From contig CAJNDS010001147.1 in assembly GCA_905221605.1 (NCBI GenBank), positions 619,713 to 683,712 of the forward strand: a stretch of DNA of 64,000 nt, read 5' to 3'. Positions within the stretch are counted from its first letter, which is position 1, and each line of letters opens with the position of its first letter. A program made the position numbers and the translations under genes. Below are positions 57,801-64,000 of this stretch, in pieces. This stretch comes from Symbiodinium natans. Lineage: Eukaryota > Sar > Dinophyceae > Suessiales > Symbiodiniaceae. The notes below the pieces were generated by a model that was given only the letters and a program-made list of their open reading frames with translations, searched no databases and was not told the DNA's origin.

Positions 57801-58375
57801 AGGCCCGTGAGCTCGATCGCCGAGTGCGTCGAGCGATGCAGGACGACACGCCCACCTTCGCGAGGCTAAAGTTTTTTGCCTTGTCCCCGGGACCTGATGG
57901 CCTGCCATGGCTCCAGCTGCCCGGGACGTTCCGGTTGGATGCTGATGCCCAGTACTTTTGTACGGACATACTCCCGCGCATGCAGCGCCAACTGTCTCGC
58001 GCCTGTTGGTCAGGCGCGCAAAGAAAGGGCGCCGTCAGTGGGGGCCGTGCGGCAGGGGATCCTGAACAAGCTGAGGCTCGTTCCGAGCCCGGCAATGCGC
58101 CAGCCCTCCCTCGAGCGGGCAGAGTAAAAAGCGAGCCCTCAGGCAGCGCAGTCCCCCCTAGGCTCCTGGGCCCTGGGCTTACACCCAAGGAGGCCTCCAG
58201 GTCCCTTGACCACCGGCCTAAGGATCAACAGGGACAGTACCTGTGTTGGGACTACCTCTGCCATCGCGGTTGCACTAAGGGCACCGCTTGCCCGCACTCG
58301 CACAAAGCTGCCCCCAAGTGGACCAGCCTGGACTATACACCGTCCAAATGCAGCTCCTTCGTCGAGGCGGCTTGA
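54887..58375 (+). CDS. Retroelement ORF1: Gag-like protein with membrane segments and CCCH zinc finger
   Basis: 1,162 codons; the ATG at 54,887 is preferred over an in-frame GTG two codons upstream. Residues 1-18 are hydrophobic (MRVALVVLCSVL) like a signal peptide. Residues about 85-158 are Trp/Leu/Ala-rich with two or three probable membrane helices. A further hydrophobic stretch near 305-330 ends in WCCCCG. A Cys/His cluster C444-x4-C449-x13-C463-x2-H466 (CSVEGCERA...KLCKMH) follows an acidic Ser/Glu stretch and resembles small zinc-binding modules. The middle is Pro/Gly/Arg-rich. Residues about 790-1040 form a folded-looking domain (for example LVFLLRGCDTLSVTLCPGVV). The C-terminus has C1120-x8-C1129-x5-C1135-x3-H1139, a canonical CCCH finger, a type usually binding RNA. 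By position and finger it should act like Gag, packaging RNA, but membrane segments are unusual for Gag. Ends in TGA, overlapping the ATG of ORF2 by 28 bases. Confidence 0.8.
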   Translation: MRVALVVLCSVLRPLCGLWPFSAEESNTTCDKAGTCPKEEAESSFPRGSPPSPGANYWWFDWTWEGSTDPKTSTPRADDAHSKRWYLRLLAGVLWEIWEGGLTWCGTLCASIGLAARWTYWLATATILLGTLQLTYWSYTWVVRPLFVVFYAMVQYLAGRGSWDAVLRGHGENPYQVRWTGPKGQQPWSVNYVQDQVRGRGEQQLPYDLLVTDGVAVARIRHGAIRGRTNRHGFLCRCDSVHGASHRYWRRCLEQAQCLVHLCSSDPCSSPEAAEVHVQASSVVPQSVDVDLNELAGRGPVCRAFNASKFVALQGVVGMWGSYVACSRWLASWCCCCGSKPPRRGPRPGSEEERTPRHDLSETESEEEDNPCQADVVAWKEGAQTKRLSKERCKDAACGWVKLLNDDNPHSSNGELYWDGMQASCQLCSRHQESYALSKARRACSVEGCERAAQTVRGGVKLCKMHASKEERGPPGKLSTSTSRSRALPEPGKRRTSSRGANRARPHSQDVTPKRGCSQAEAAELRGISSPPRLDGPSTEEGQLPHEAIVEDQVLQGLTWEEIAGIPEEEMRKRAIALKQTAPTIAVSTFAGPGSIGRKEPQRQGDPDLGQALFEYLEARLQGSSQAQAIESASAGRWTLTEGSQRLKEVARKHCLQLSQELPAESRRLIWELAQLPTEHREVPLGRTDPWAGPAPGVASCARGTQPLTDADAGPGTGFPAQSLFRPLAPSMGPAGRTDAVDALAHATRAFRAGAYTDGEAPAPDETTKALQAIAKSLTSKEDSLAQDRGKLSSIGRLEERLVFLLRGCDTLSVTLCPGVVGKELFHALRIAGTQARPQLRKIEFPCNIQNRHSYGFAALQLGGKTLNTLPEYCLSAGDFPLTSEEDFDNYGGTPDLKLEKRGRYPNTLTSWFRAALRQSWAFACLFGEEYYPVLEKAAAHLLRLGEQHGYAWPASSVYGAWEELWARFCEEARELDRRVRRAMQDDTPTFARLKFFALSPGPDGLPWLQLPGTFRLDADAQYFCTDILPRMQRQLSRACWSGAQRKGAVSGGRAAGDPEQAEARSEPGNAPALPRAGRVKSEPSGSAVPPRLLGPGLTPKEASRSLDHRPKDQQGQYLCWDYLCHRGCTKGTACPHSHKAAPKWTSLDYTPSKCSSFVEAA

Positions 58376-59629
58376 AGTCTTCAAAGACCAAAACGCCCGA
58401 CGAGGTGGAAAAGGAGTTCACTCGTGTCCGGGCCGAGCAAACGGCCAAAGCCGCCGCCTCCAAACAAGAAGGGATAGCCCAAGCCGCCAAAGCCAAGACT
58501 GCGTCTGCGCAGCGGGCCGGGGAACGCGTTCAGACGGATGCTACGCCGCAAGACACCTCGGAAAGAGCATCCAGAGCAGGTCAGCGTACCAGCACTGCCG
58601 AAGAGTCGCCAGCAGGCCACATCGTTGCTGACCTTGAAGGCATCCTCCCCACGGATCGCGAAGAAACTCTCGGCTCTCGGCGCTCTGTTAAAACAGGAGG
58701 GTGCAAATTGGTGGAAGGACACTGATGATGGTGCTGCCACGCTCACGCGCGACAGCACGTCTTTCAAGGAGACCCCGCGGGCGGCCGTTATGCGGCAAGT
58801 TGATGCTGACGAAACCAAGCTAGGCCCCTTCCCGGAAGGTTTGGTCGGGGTGTATCTGCGGAATCGGCTTTTAAGGCAGCGCGAGGAAACCGGGACGGCC
58901 CCTGCCCTGGATGACGTCACTCGACTCCTCGAGGAGGCCGCCGCCCTTGGTGGACCAGAACTTGCCGAATCGGCTGCAAACCTGCTTGAGACCAGGGGTA
59001 TACCCCGTAAGGTCGGAGAGAGGCCCGTTGTGCGCCTCTCGGATATTGCTTGGAATTCCTCCATTGGCGCTGGTACGCTCACTTGGACCGGCGTGGGGCA
59101 CTGGGCCATGTTCGATTACAAAGACCAACTGCCAGTCTCCCCGGGGTTCTGCGACCGGCTGCATTTTGCACCTGCCGATTCGGAGCCCAAACAATGTCTG
59201 TTGCTCCACGTAGCGGCCGCGTATCTCAGTGGTGCCAAAGCGGCGCTTCCCACCGAGGCTGCAGTGCACTCTCTGGCTCTGGCATGGCGGGAGCGTTGGT
59301 ATAAGCAAGCTTGCGTGGCAGAGGATTCCCTTGGCCCAATACCTGCTCGCATCGCTCAAGCCGAGGCGGACCTGCGCGTCTTCCATCACGACTTGCTGCA
59401 TTTTGGGCATGATCGAGACTACCGCACGCTGCTGGCGCACCCCCTTGAGGAATGGACAGCGCTCGGGTTGGCCGTGCTGCGTCTTGACGCTTACCTGCGC
59501 CCTAGCGTCGAGGTCATCTGCGGCCGCGACTACGACGGCGCGGCGGCTAATACCCGGGGTCCTCATTCACCGGGGCCATATGCGTTTGTTGCGCCCGGAA
59601 GGCCCGTGCGCCCCTCCTCTCGGCAGTAG
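58348..59629 (+). CDS. Retroelement ORF2: unknown middle protein with one apparent frameshift
   Basis: Starts at ATG 58,348 inside the ORF1 end, one frame back from ORF1. The first about 105 codons are charged and Ala-rich (TPDEVEKEFTRVRAEQTAKA, then QAAKAKTASAQRAGERV), probably helical. Around 58,655-58,680 the coding texture passes to the next frame (KKLSALGALLKQEGANWWKD, then GVYLRNRLLRQREETG and a longer domain ending RPSSRQ) and stops at TAG 59,627-59,629. The original frame stops at 58,725. So either this copy carries an indel or a +1 shift is programmed here. The second part contains Trp/His-rich segments (GVGHWAMFDYKD, VFHHDLLHFGHDRDYRTLLA) but no family I recognise. Overlaps ORF3 by 50 bases. 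Confidence 0.6.
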
Positions 59630-62600
59630 AGAACTAGAAGCCGCAGGATGGGAAGTTTACCTCCAGGAGGGAGGGTCACCTCTGCTCGAATCGACGCGCC
59701 TCCTCCAGTGCCAAGTTTGCCACCCTCAGCGGCACCTCGGCTCCTTCCGGACCGGCAGGGAGGCCGGTGCTTTTGGCTTGCAGGTCCTTCGGGCCGGTCG
59801 GAGCGCTCCCGCCGAGGCCCGCTTCGGGCCCGGCGCACCAGGCAACTCTGACGATCCTGTGAGCGACCCCCACGCCCCCGGCGATTCCCCTGGGTGGCGC
59901 CTCCTTGCTTTGCTGCCGCCAGCCGGCAGGTTTGTGTCTTTCCTGCTCGGGGTCTTTTGGGGCCCGCTCGCCACTGTTGCGGACTTTGAGGCCGCCTTGG
60001 CTTATGTCGCCGAAGGCGGCGTTGAGCACCTCTGGTTGCTTCCCACGGACCTACTCTCCGGGCCGGCCGCTGAACCGTGGCTCCCTGCTCTGCGGCTTGC
60101 CGCCGCCCAGCTTCAAGCCGGGGGCCGCTGCGTCATCGAAGCCCCGCTCTACCGCCGGGCGTGGACGGACAAGGCCACTCGCGTCCAGTTAGCGGGCGCT
60201 ATGTGGCACGCGGCGCGGCAGCCCGGCCCCCTGTTTGGCGCAGACCTGTGTGTCACCATGTTGCGCACGTCCTTCGCGCTCCCTCCGGCTGCGCACGCAG
60301 CGTTGGACGCGTTGTGCAATGGGAGAAGGGGGGCGGGGGACCCAGCTGTCATTCTCAGCAAGGTTCAAACAATTGCCAAGGCTCTCGGGGAGGAAAGGAC
60401 GACAGCGGAGGAAACACCTGAGACCAGCTCTGAAGATACGGAAAACGGCACAAGCAGATGCGGCAAGCTGTTTCCCAATTCAGGGCCGGTACTGGGTCCG
60501 CCGCCGTCGTGGCTTCCAGAAAGTTTGACAAAGGAGGTTGCAGAAGCCGCGAAGACTTACCTATCCTGTGTGCACAACGTCCCCTACTCGCTAGGCGCCT
60601 GGAACAACGCTGTTAAAGCAGGCACCCAGCTCCTTAGGCGTTGTCAGGGTTGGAAACAAGCCGTGGGCGCCCTGCGACATGCTTGGAGAGCTCAGGGTGA
60701 GGACCACTTTGCGGGCCTTTTCGACTACCACCTCGACGAGCATCTGCCAGCGGACCTCCTTACTTGGGTAAGACGAGTCGCTCAAGAGGGTGTGAGTGCT
60801 GAATACCGTGGCACGCAGCGTGCCCGGGTTAAAGCTACTCCTCACCCGTCCCTAAAGGACCACGTCGAAGAAGCGCAGCAGCTGATCTGGCAGGACGCCG
60901 CTAGAGGACGAGTGCTTCTCATGAGCCCGGAGGCATCCGAGGAGGAACTGCTGGACGGAGTGGTATCTGTGCCTCTGGCTCGGGTGCCAAAGTACAACCC
61001 GGATAGGTCAGTCTCGGCTAAGGGGAGAGTGATCTGGGATGCTCGCGTTGTAAACGAGCTTTGCCATAAAGAGGACCATTTTCCTGCGGCCCAACCGAGG
61101 TACGCGGAAGTAGTTCGACTGATCCTTTGGTATAAAACCAGGTACCCCGGGATAAGGGTCTTGCTTGCAAAGAAGGACGTTTCCGAAGCATTCAAGTGGC
61201 TTTGGGTAGAGCAGGATGATTGCCGACTCTTCGGAGCCGATATCCCCAATGAGGGAGAGGGCACAGCAGACCGTGGCACGCTTCCGCGCCCGGTAACAGT
61301 GCTGTACCTTGCCATGACATTCGGTTGGACAGGAGCCCCTGGAGAATTTATGGCTTTTGCTTGGGCGATCAAGCTCCTGCATCGTGCGTGTGGGCCCGAC
61401 CGGCCAGAATGGCATGACACGTCCGCTTTTAGGTCGCTTGCGCTAATGGACGACTCAGTTGTCATTGAGCCGGACCTCGGCCTTCGCCCACAGCTGTCCA
61501 TGGACGCCTTGGAGGCCGCCATTAGGCAGACGCTTGGCCCACTTGCCATCAATGCGGCTAAAGACATAGAAGAAGGAGCGCTCACGACCCGCAAACTCAT
61601 TTGGGGCCTAGAATTTGACACCGAAGAGGGAACCTGCCGGTTACCGCCCCTCAAGGTGGAACGGGCCTATCACGTCCTCCAGTCATCCCACTTTGATGCC
61701 GGGCAACGGAAGGTCCCGTTGAGGGAAGTCCAGGTCTTGCGCGGATCCCAACAGTTCTGGTTAGGGGTTCTTCCGCAACTGGCCCCCTACCTTCAGAGCA
61801 CCAACGCGCTATTGGGGCCCGCCGATAGCGTGGGCAATGTGGTGCTTCGAGGAAACTCCGCAGAACAGGAGGAACAGTGGGAAGCCTTTTGGGGAGCGAT
61901 TGAACTCCAGCGGCTCCTCGTGGGGTCACGGCAGTTCTGGGAGACACGTTTTGTCTCACAACTGGAACAGGCCCTCACCACCCCGGAACTGCTCGCTCTG
62001 CCGGAAGTCCAACGGAACTTGGTTTGGGTATCTGCGGATGCCACCCCTACCTGCCTAGGTGCGGTTGATTGGTCAGCAAGGGTGGCAATAGCCTGCGCTG
62101 CCGGGCCGCTTTTGAAACCGCTGGAAACCGAAAGGCCATGCCGCGAGGACTCCGAGGCCCGTACCGGGCCCGGAGACGACCTGGTCCAGATAGGGGTCGC
62201 CGAGCTTCTAGCCTTGTTGGTTTTAGTCGCTGCAAGAAAGGAAGCGTGGGCGGGAAGTGTCGTCCTTTACCTAGGGGACAACATGAACGTCCAGGACTGG
62301 TTGAGAAGACGCCAAGCGGGAAATGCCCAAGCGAACTTGCTGCTCAAGGTTTTAGGAGCACTGGAAGGAGTGTATGGCATCCAAATCCGTGGAGCGTATC
62401 TTCGAACATACCACAACCAGACCGCTGATGACTTAACAAGGCTCGACCCGGACGAGGTTATGAGCCAACAAGGCCTTGTGAGGGTCAAGGCGCCTGATGA
62501 CTGGAGCCAGATCCTAGAGGAGGCCTGGCATCACAGAGCCCTCTTATGGCTAGGTCAGCCCGAATCGGACCGGCAGGTTGCCCTGCAGCTGGCTACCAGG

Positions 62601-64000
62601 AGAGCAGGACCTGCTCCACCCCGGGCCATGCCAGCTTATGGGTGGACCATTCATGAGCTTGGTCCCAACTGCCCCGGGGTCTATACGAGGGCTTTCTTTG
62701 CCGCTGGAGGACTACGACACGACCTTCAGGACATGGATGACACCAAGCTTCTTTGCGTCGCCACGGTAAGTGGAGAGGCCGAAGCCCGGAAGATGCTCAG
62801 TTCAGCTCCGCACCACGCGAGCAGTATTTGGATCGACTCTTATCGGCCCCTCTCGATCTCGGCCGTCTGCTCCCAAAGTTCACTCGACATCTGGGAATGG
62901 CACGAACAGGAATTCAGCGGACGATCCTTCCAAGAGCAAGTTTGGTGGAAGCGCTGGGCTCTGGCCGGCACCAAGCCGGGCTGCTGGGGAGAAGCTGGCG
63001 TTTTTTTGGATAGCAAAAGGGCCGCGTTAGAGCCACACACGCCACTCTTACACACGTACGCCACACACTGGGTCGACCCAAAACCTCGGACAGGGTGGGT
63101 AACAGGGGTGGTTCACCTGGACCCCACTTTTCCCTTTCTTGGGCTTAAAACCCCTAAACCCTGTGGGACGGTCCGTACCCAGGGAGGGTCGCGCGCTCTT
63201 GTTTGGGACCCCGCCCGGCCCCTCCCCCCGCTGCACGAGGGTTCTTGGGACCCCACGCGCAGGGATGCTCTTCACGTGTTGGGGCACGGGGATGAGGGGG
63301 TGCAGGTTAGGGTTATAGGTGCCCGCGAAGCTTACAAGCTTTTGGGTGGACGCGGGTGGGATGCCACGGAAGATGACGAGGCCGACGCGCAAGCCATTCT
63401 GCACCACCCCCCTTATGCACTGGCGGCTCTGGCCGCAGATTTCGTAGGAGAACTCACCCCCAACCTCGACCAACCCGCCCCGGACCGCAGCCGTTTCCAC
63501 TCAAAGGGGGAGCCAGAGTGCGCCCAGAAAACGGGCTCCTGTAAGCTCCCGTGGGAAGACGAAACAGAAGCCCTCGTGCTGCGGTGGCTTGGGCAGAGGC
63601 TTGACACCCGGTGCGCCGGTATGGGAAAGGGAGGCAAGAAAGGTGAAGAACGAGATGCCAAAGCGAAAAAGAAGGCCGCCAGGCTCCGTGGCTCGTTTCG
63701 AGCCCGGAGTGACGACGACAGGAGGAGGTTAGTTAAGGTGCTGCGTCATGAAGCCCCTTTGTTGAATCTGCCCATCAGAGAAGATGGGTGGGTGTCCTTA
63801 GAGGACGTCAACGCTCTCGTAGGAGAAATGAGCCTTGATGACGCACACGCCATCATCGCCAAGGACGACAAAGACCGACTTATCCTTTGCGCCGAAGCGA
63901 ATACCACATGGATCGCCGCCGTCTCAGGGCACTCAATTGGCGGGGTCGTTGGCCCGGGCCGCGAGTTGCCGGAGGCAGAGATCCCGGAAATTTTAGTGCA
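59580..64000 (+). CDS. Retroelement ORF3: reverse transcriptase-RNase H-(unknown)-Tpt1/KptA polyprotein, partial
   Basis: Open for 1,473 codons from ATG 59,580 to the window edge. Residues 1-450: unrecognised, starting MRLLRPEGP with CQVCHPQRH near 45. RT about 465-660: fingers region VPKYNPDRSVSAKGRVIWDA; motif A Asp D533 in KKDVSEAFKW; motif B MTFGWTGAPGEFM (579-591); motif C LMDD (622-625), where most RTs have YxDD. RNase H about 815-960 with D820 (VSADAT), E875, D900 (LGDN) and D950 (HNQTADDLTR): a full D-E-D-D set. Residues about 990-1330: unrecognised, with weak methyltransferase-like echoes. A Lys-rich linker (MGKGGKKGEERDAKAKKKA, from M1348) leads into a Tpt1/KptA domain: VKVLRHEAPLLNL (R1389-H1390), EDGWVSLEDV, and AAVSGHS (G1450-H1451-S1452). 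Tpt1 uses NAD+ to remove 2'-phosphates from RNA. The second half of that domain lies beyond the window. The usual Arg before the xGHS motif seems replaced by Ala. Confidence 0.85.
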   Translation, partial: MRLLRPEGPCAPPLGSRELEAAGWEVYLQEGGSPLLESTRLLQCQVCHPQRHLGSFRTGREAGAFGLQVLRAGRSAPAEARFGPGAPGNSDDPVSDPHAPGDSPGWRLLALLPPAGRFVSFLLGVFWGPLATVADFEAALAYVAEGGVEHLWLLPTDLLSGPAAEPWLPALRLAAAQLQAGGRCVIEAPLYRRAWTDKATRVQLAGAMWHAARQPGPLFGADLCVTMLRTSFALPPAAHAALDALCNGRRGAGDPAVILSKVQTIAKALGEERTTAEETPETSSEDTENGTSRCGKLFPNSGPVLGPPPSWLPESLTKEVAEAAKTYLSCVHNVPYSLGAWNNAVKAGTQLLRRCQGWKQAVGALRHAWRAQGEDHFAGLFDYHLDEHLPADLLTWVRRVAQEGVSAEYRGTQRARVKATPHPSLKDHVEEAQQLIWQDAARGRVLLMSPEASEEELLDGVVSVPLARVPKYNPDRSVSAKGRVIWDARVVNELCHKEDHFPAAQPRYAEVVRLILWYKTRYPGIRVLLAKKDVSEAFKWLWVEQDDCRLFGADIPNEGEGTADRGTLPRPVTVLYLAMTFGWTGAPGEFMAFAWAIKLLHRACGPDRPEWHDTSAFRSLALMDDSVVIEPDLGLRPQLSMDALEAAIRQTLGPLAINAAKDIEEGALTTRKLIWGLEFDTEEGTCRLPPLKVERAYHVLQSSHFDAGQRKVPLREVQVLRGSQQFWLGVLPQLAPYLQSTNALLGPADSVGNVVLRGNSAEQEEQWEAFWGAIELQRLLVGSRQFWETRFVSQLEQALTTPELLALPEVQRNLVWVSADATPTCLGAVDWSARVAIACAAGPLLKPLETERPCREDSEARTGPGDDLVQIGVAELLALLVLVAARKEAWAGSVVLYLGDNMNVQDWLRRRQAGNAQANLLLKVLGALEGVYGIQIRGAYLRTYHNQTADDLTRLDPDEVMSQQGLVRVKAPDDWSQILEEAWHHRALLWLGQPESDRQVALQLATRRAGPAPPRAMPAYGWTIHELGPNCPGVYTRAFFAAGGLRHDLQDMDDTKLLCVATVSGEAEARKMLSSAPHHASSIWIDSYRPLSISAVCSQSSLDIWEWHEQEFSGRSFQEQVWWKRWALAGTKPGCWGEAGVFLDSKRAALEPHTPLLHTYATHWVDPKPRTGWVTGVVHLDPTFPFLGLKTPKPCGTVRTQGGSRALVWDPARPLPPLHEGSWDPTRRDALHVLGHGDEGVQVRVIGAREAYKLLGGRGWDATEDDEADAQAILHHPPYALAALAADFVGELTPNLDQPAPDRSRFHSKGEPECAQKTGSCKLPWEDETEALVLRWLGQRLDTRCAGMGKGGKKGEERDAKAKKKAARLRGSFRARSDDDRRRLVKVLRHEAPLLNLPIREDGWVSLEDVNALVGEMSLDDAHAIIAKDDKDRLILCAEANTTWIAAVSGHSIGGVVGPGRELPEAEIPEILV

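Larger units (their letters stand above)
54887..64000 (+). mobile_element. Retroelement with Gag-like ORF1, middle ORF2 and RT-RNase H-Tpt1 ORF3 (3' end outside window)
   Basis: More than 9.1 kb of almost uninterrupted coding on one strand, unlike everything to the left. The three frames overlap (54,887-58,375; 58,348-59,629; 59,580 onward). RT and RNase H motifs establish a retroelement. The CCCH finger in ORF1 and the RNase H spacing (D, E, D, HNxxADDLTR) fit an LTR- or DIRS-like element better than a LINE. No protease, integrase, tyrosine recombinase or terminal repeat can be recognised within the window. Long open ORF1 and ORF3 argue for a young copy, although ORF2 appears frameshifted. 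No spliced-leader relict was seen upstream. The 5' boundary is uncertain, somewhere in about 54,680-54,886. Confidence 0.85.

Noticed and set aside
63141-63165. AAACCCCTAAACCC inside ORF3
   Set aside because: Resembles the telomere motif but is two units at most and in frame with the polyprotein. Treated as coding.

Overview
The window looks like gene-sparse nuclear DNA of a dinoflagellate, most likely of the Symbiodiniaceae type. The evidence is: at least ten interstitial arrays of the plant/dinoflagellate telomere motif (CCCTAAA/TTTAGGG); very long CT, G and C runs; short exon-like open segments with GC-rich third positions, ending in AG acceptors and GT (sometimes apparently GC) donors; and no bacterial gene organisation. 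I saw no rRNA, tRNA or CRISPR. The organism is an inference.

Layout. 0-12 kb is mostly non-coding, with telomere-like arrays at 0.03-0.09, 0.63-0.67, 3.45-3.54 and 3.73-4.11 kb, microsatellites, and a few exon-like segments on both strands. 12,492-13,538 is the clearest complete cellular gene: an intronless, membrane-anchored phytanoyl-CoA-dioxygenase-family Fe(II)/2-oxoglutarate oxygenase. 13.5-26 kb holds scattered exon candidates: a minus-strand pair at 20.95-21.29 kb, a plus-strand pair at 22.99-23.98 kb and a basic C-terminal exon at 25.5-25.8 kb. From 26.9 to 54.7 kb there are about twenty short plus-strand exon candidates, many encoding heptad-rich coiled coil. They fit one or a few very large intron-rich genes. 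A probable minus-strand gene lies inside this span at 38.7-42.4 kb.

The standout is 54,887 to the right edge (more than 9.1 kb): a retroelement with three overlapping reading frames. ORF1 is a Gag-like protein of 1,162 codons with an N-terminal signal/membrane region, Cys/His clusters and a C-terminal CCCH zinc finger. ORF2 is a middle protein of unknown function containing one apparent frameshift. ORF3 is a Pol-like frame, open from 59,580 to the end of the window (1,473 codons and continuing). ORF3 carries reverse transcriptase, RNase H with all four acidic residues, a long uncharacterised region that weakly recalls a cytosine methyltransferase C-terminus, a Lys-rich linker, and then the N-terminal half of a Tpt1/KptA-type RNA 2'-phosphotransferase. 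The Tpt1 domain fused to an RT-RNase H polyprotein is the most unusual feature found.

All exon calls outside the dioxygenase and the retroelement come from reading-frame texture and splice-like borders only. Treat them as leads.
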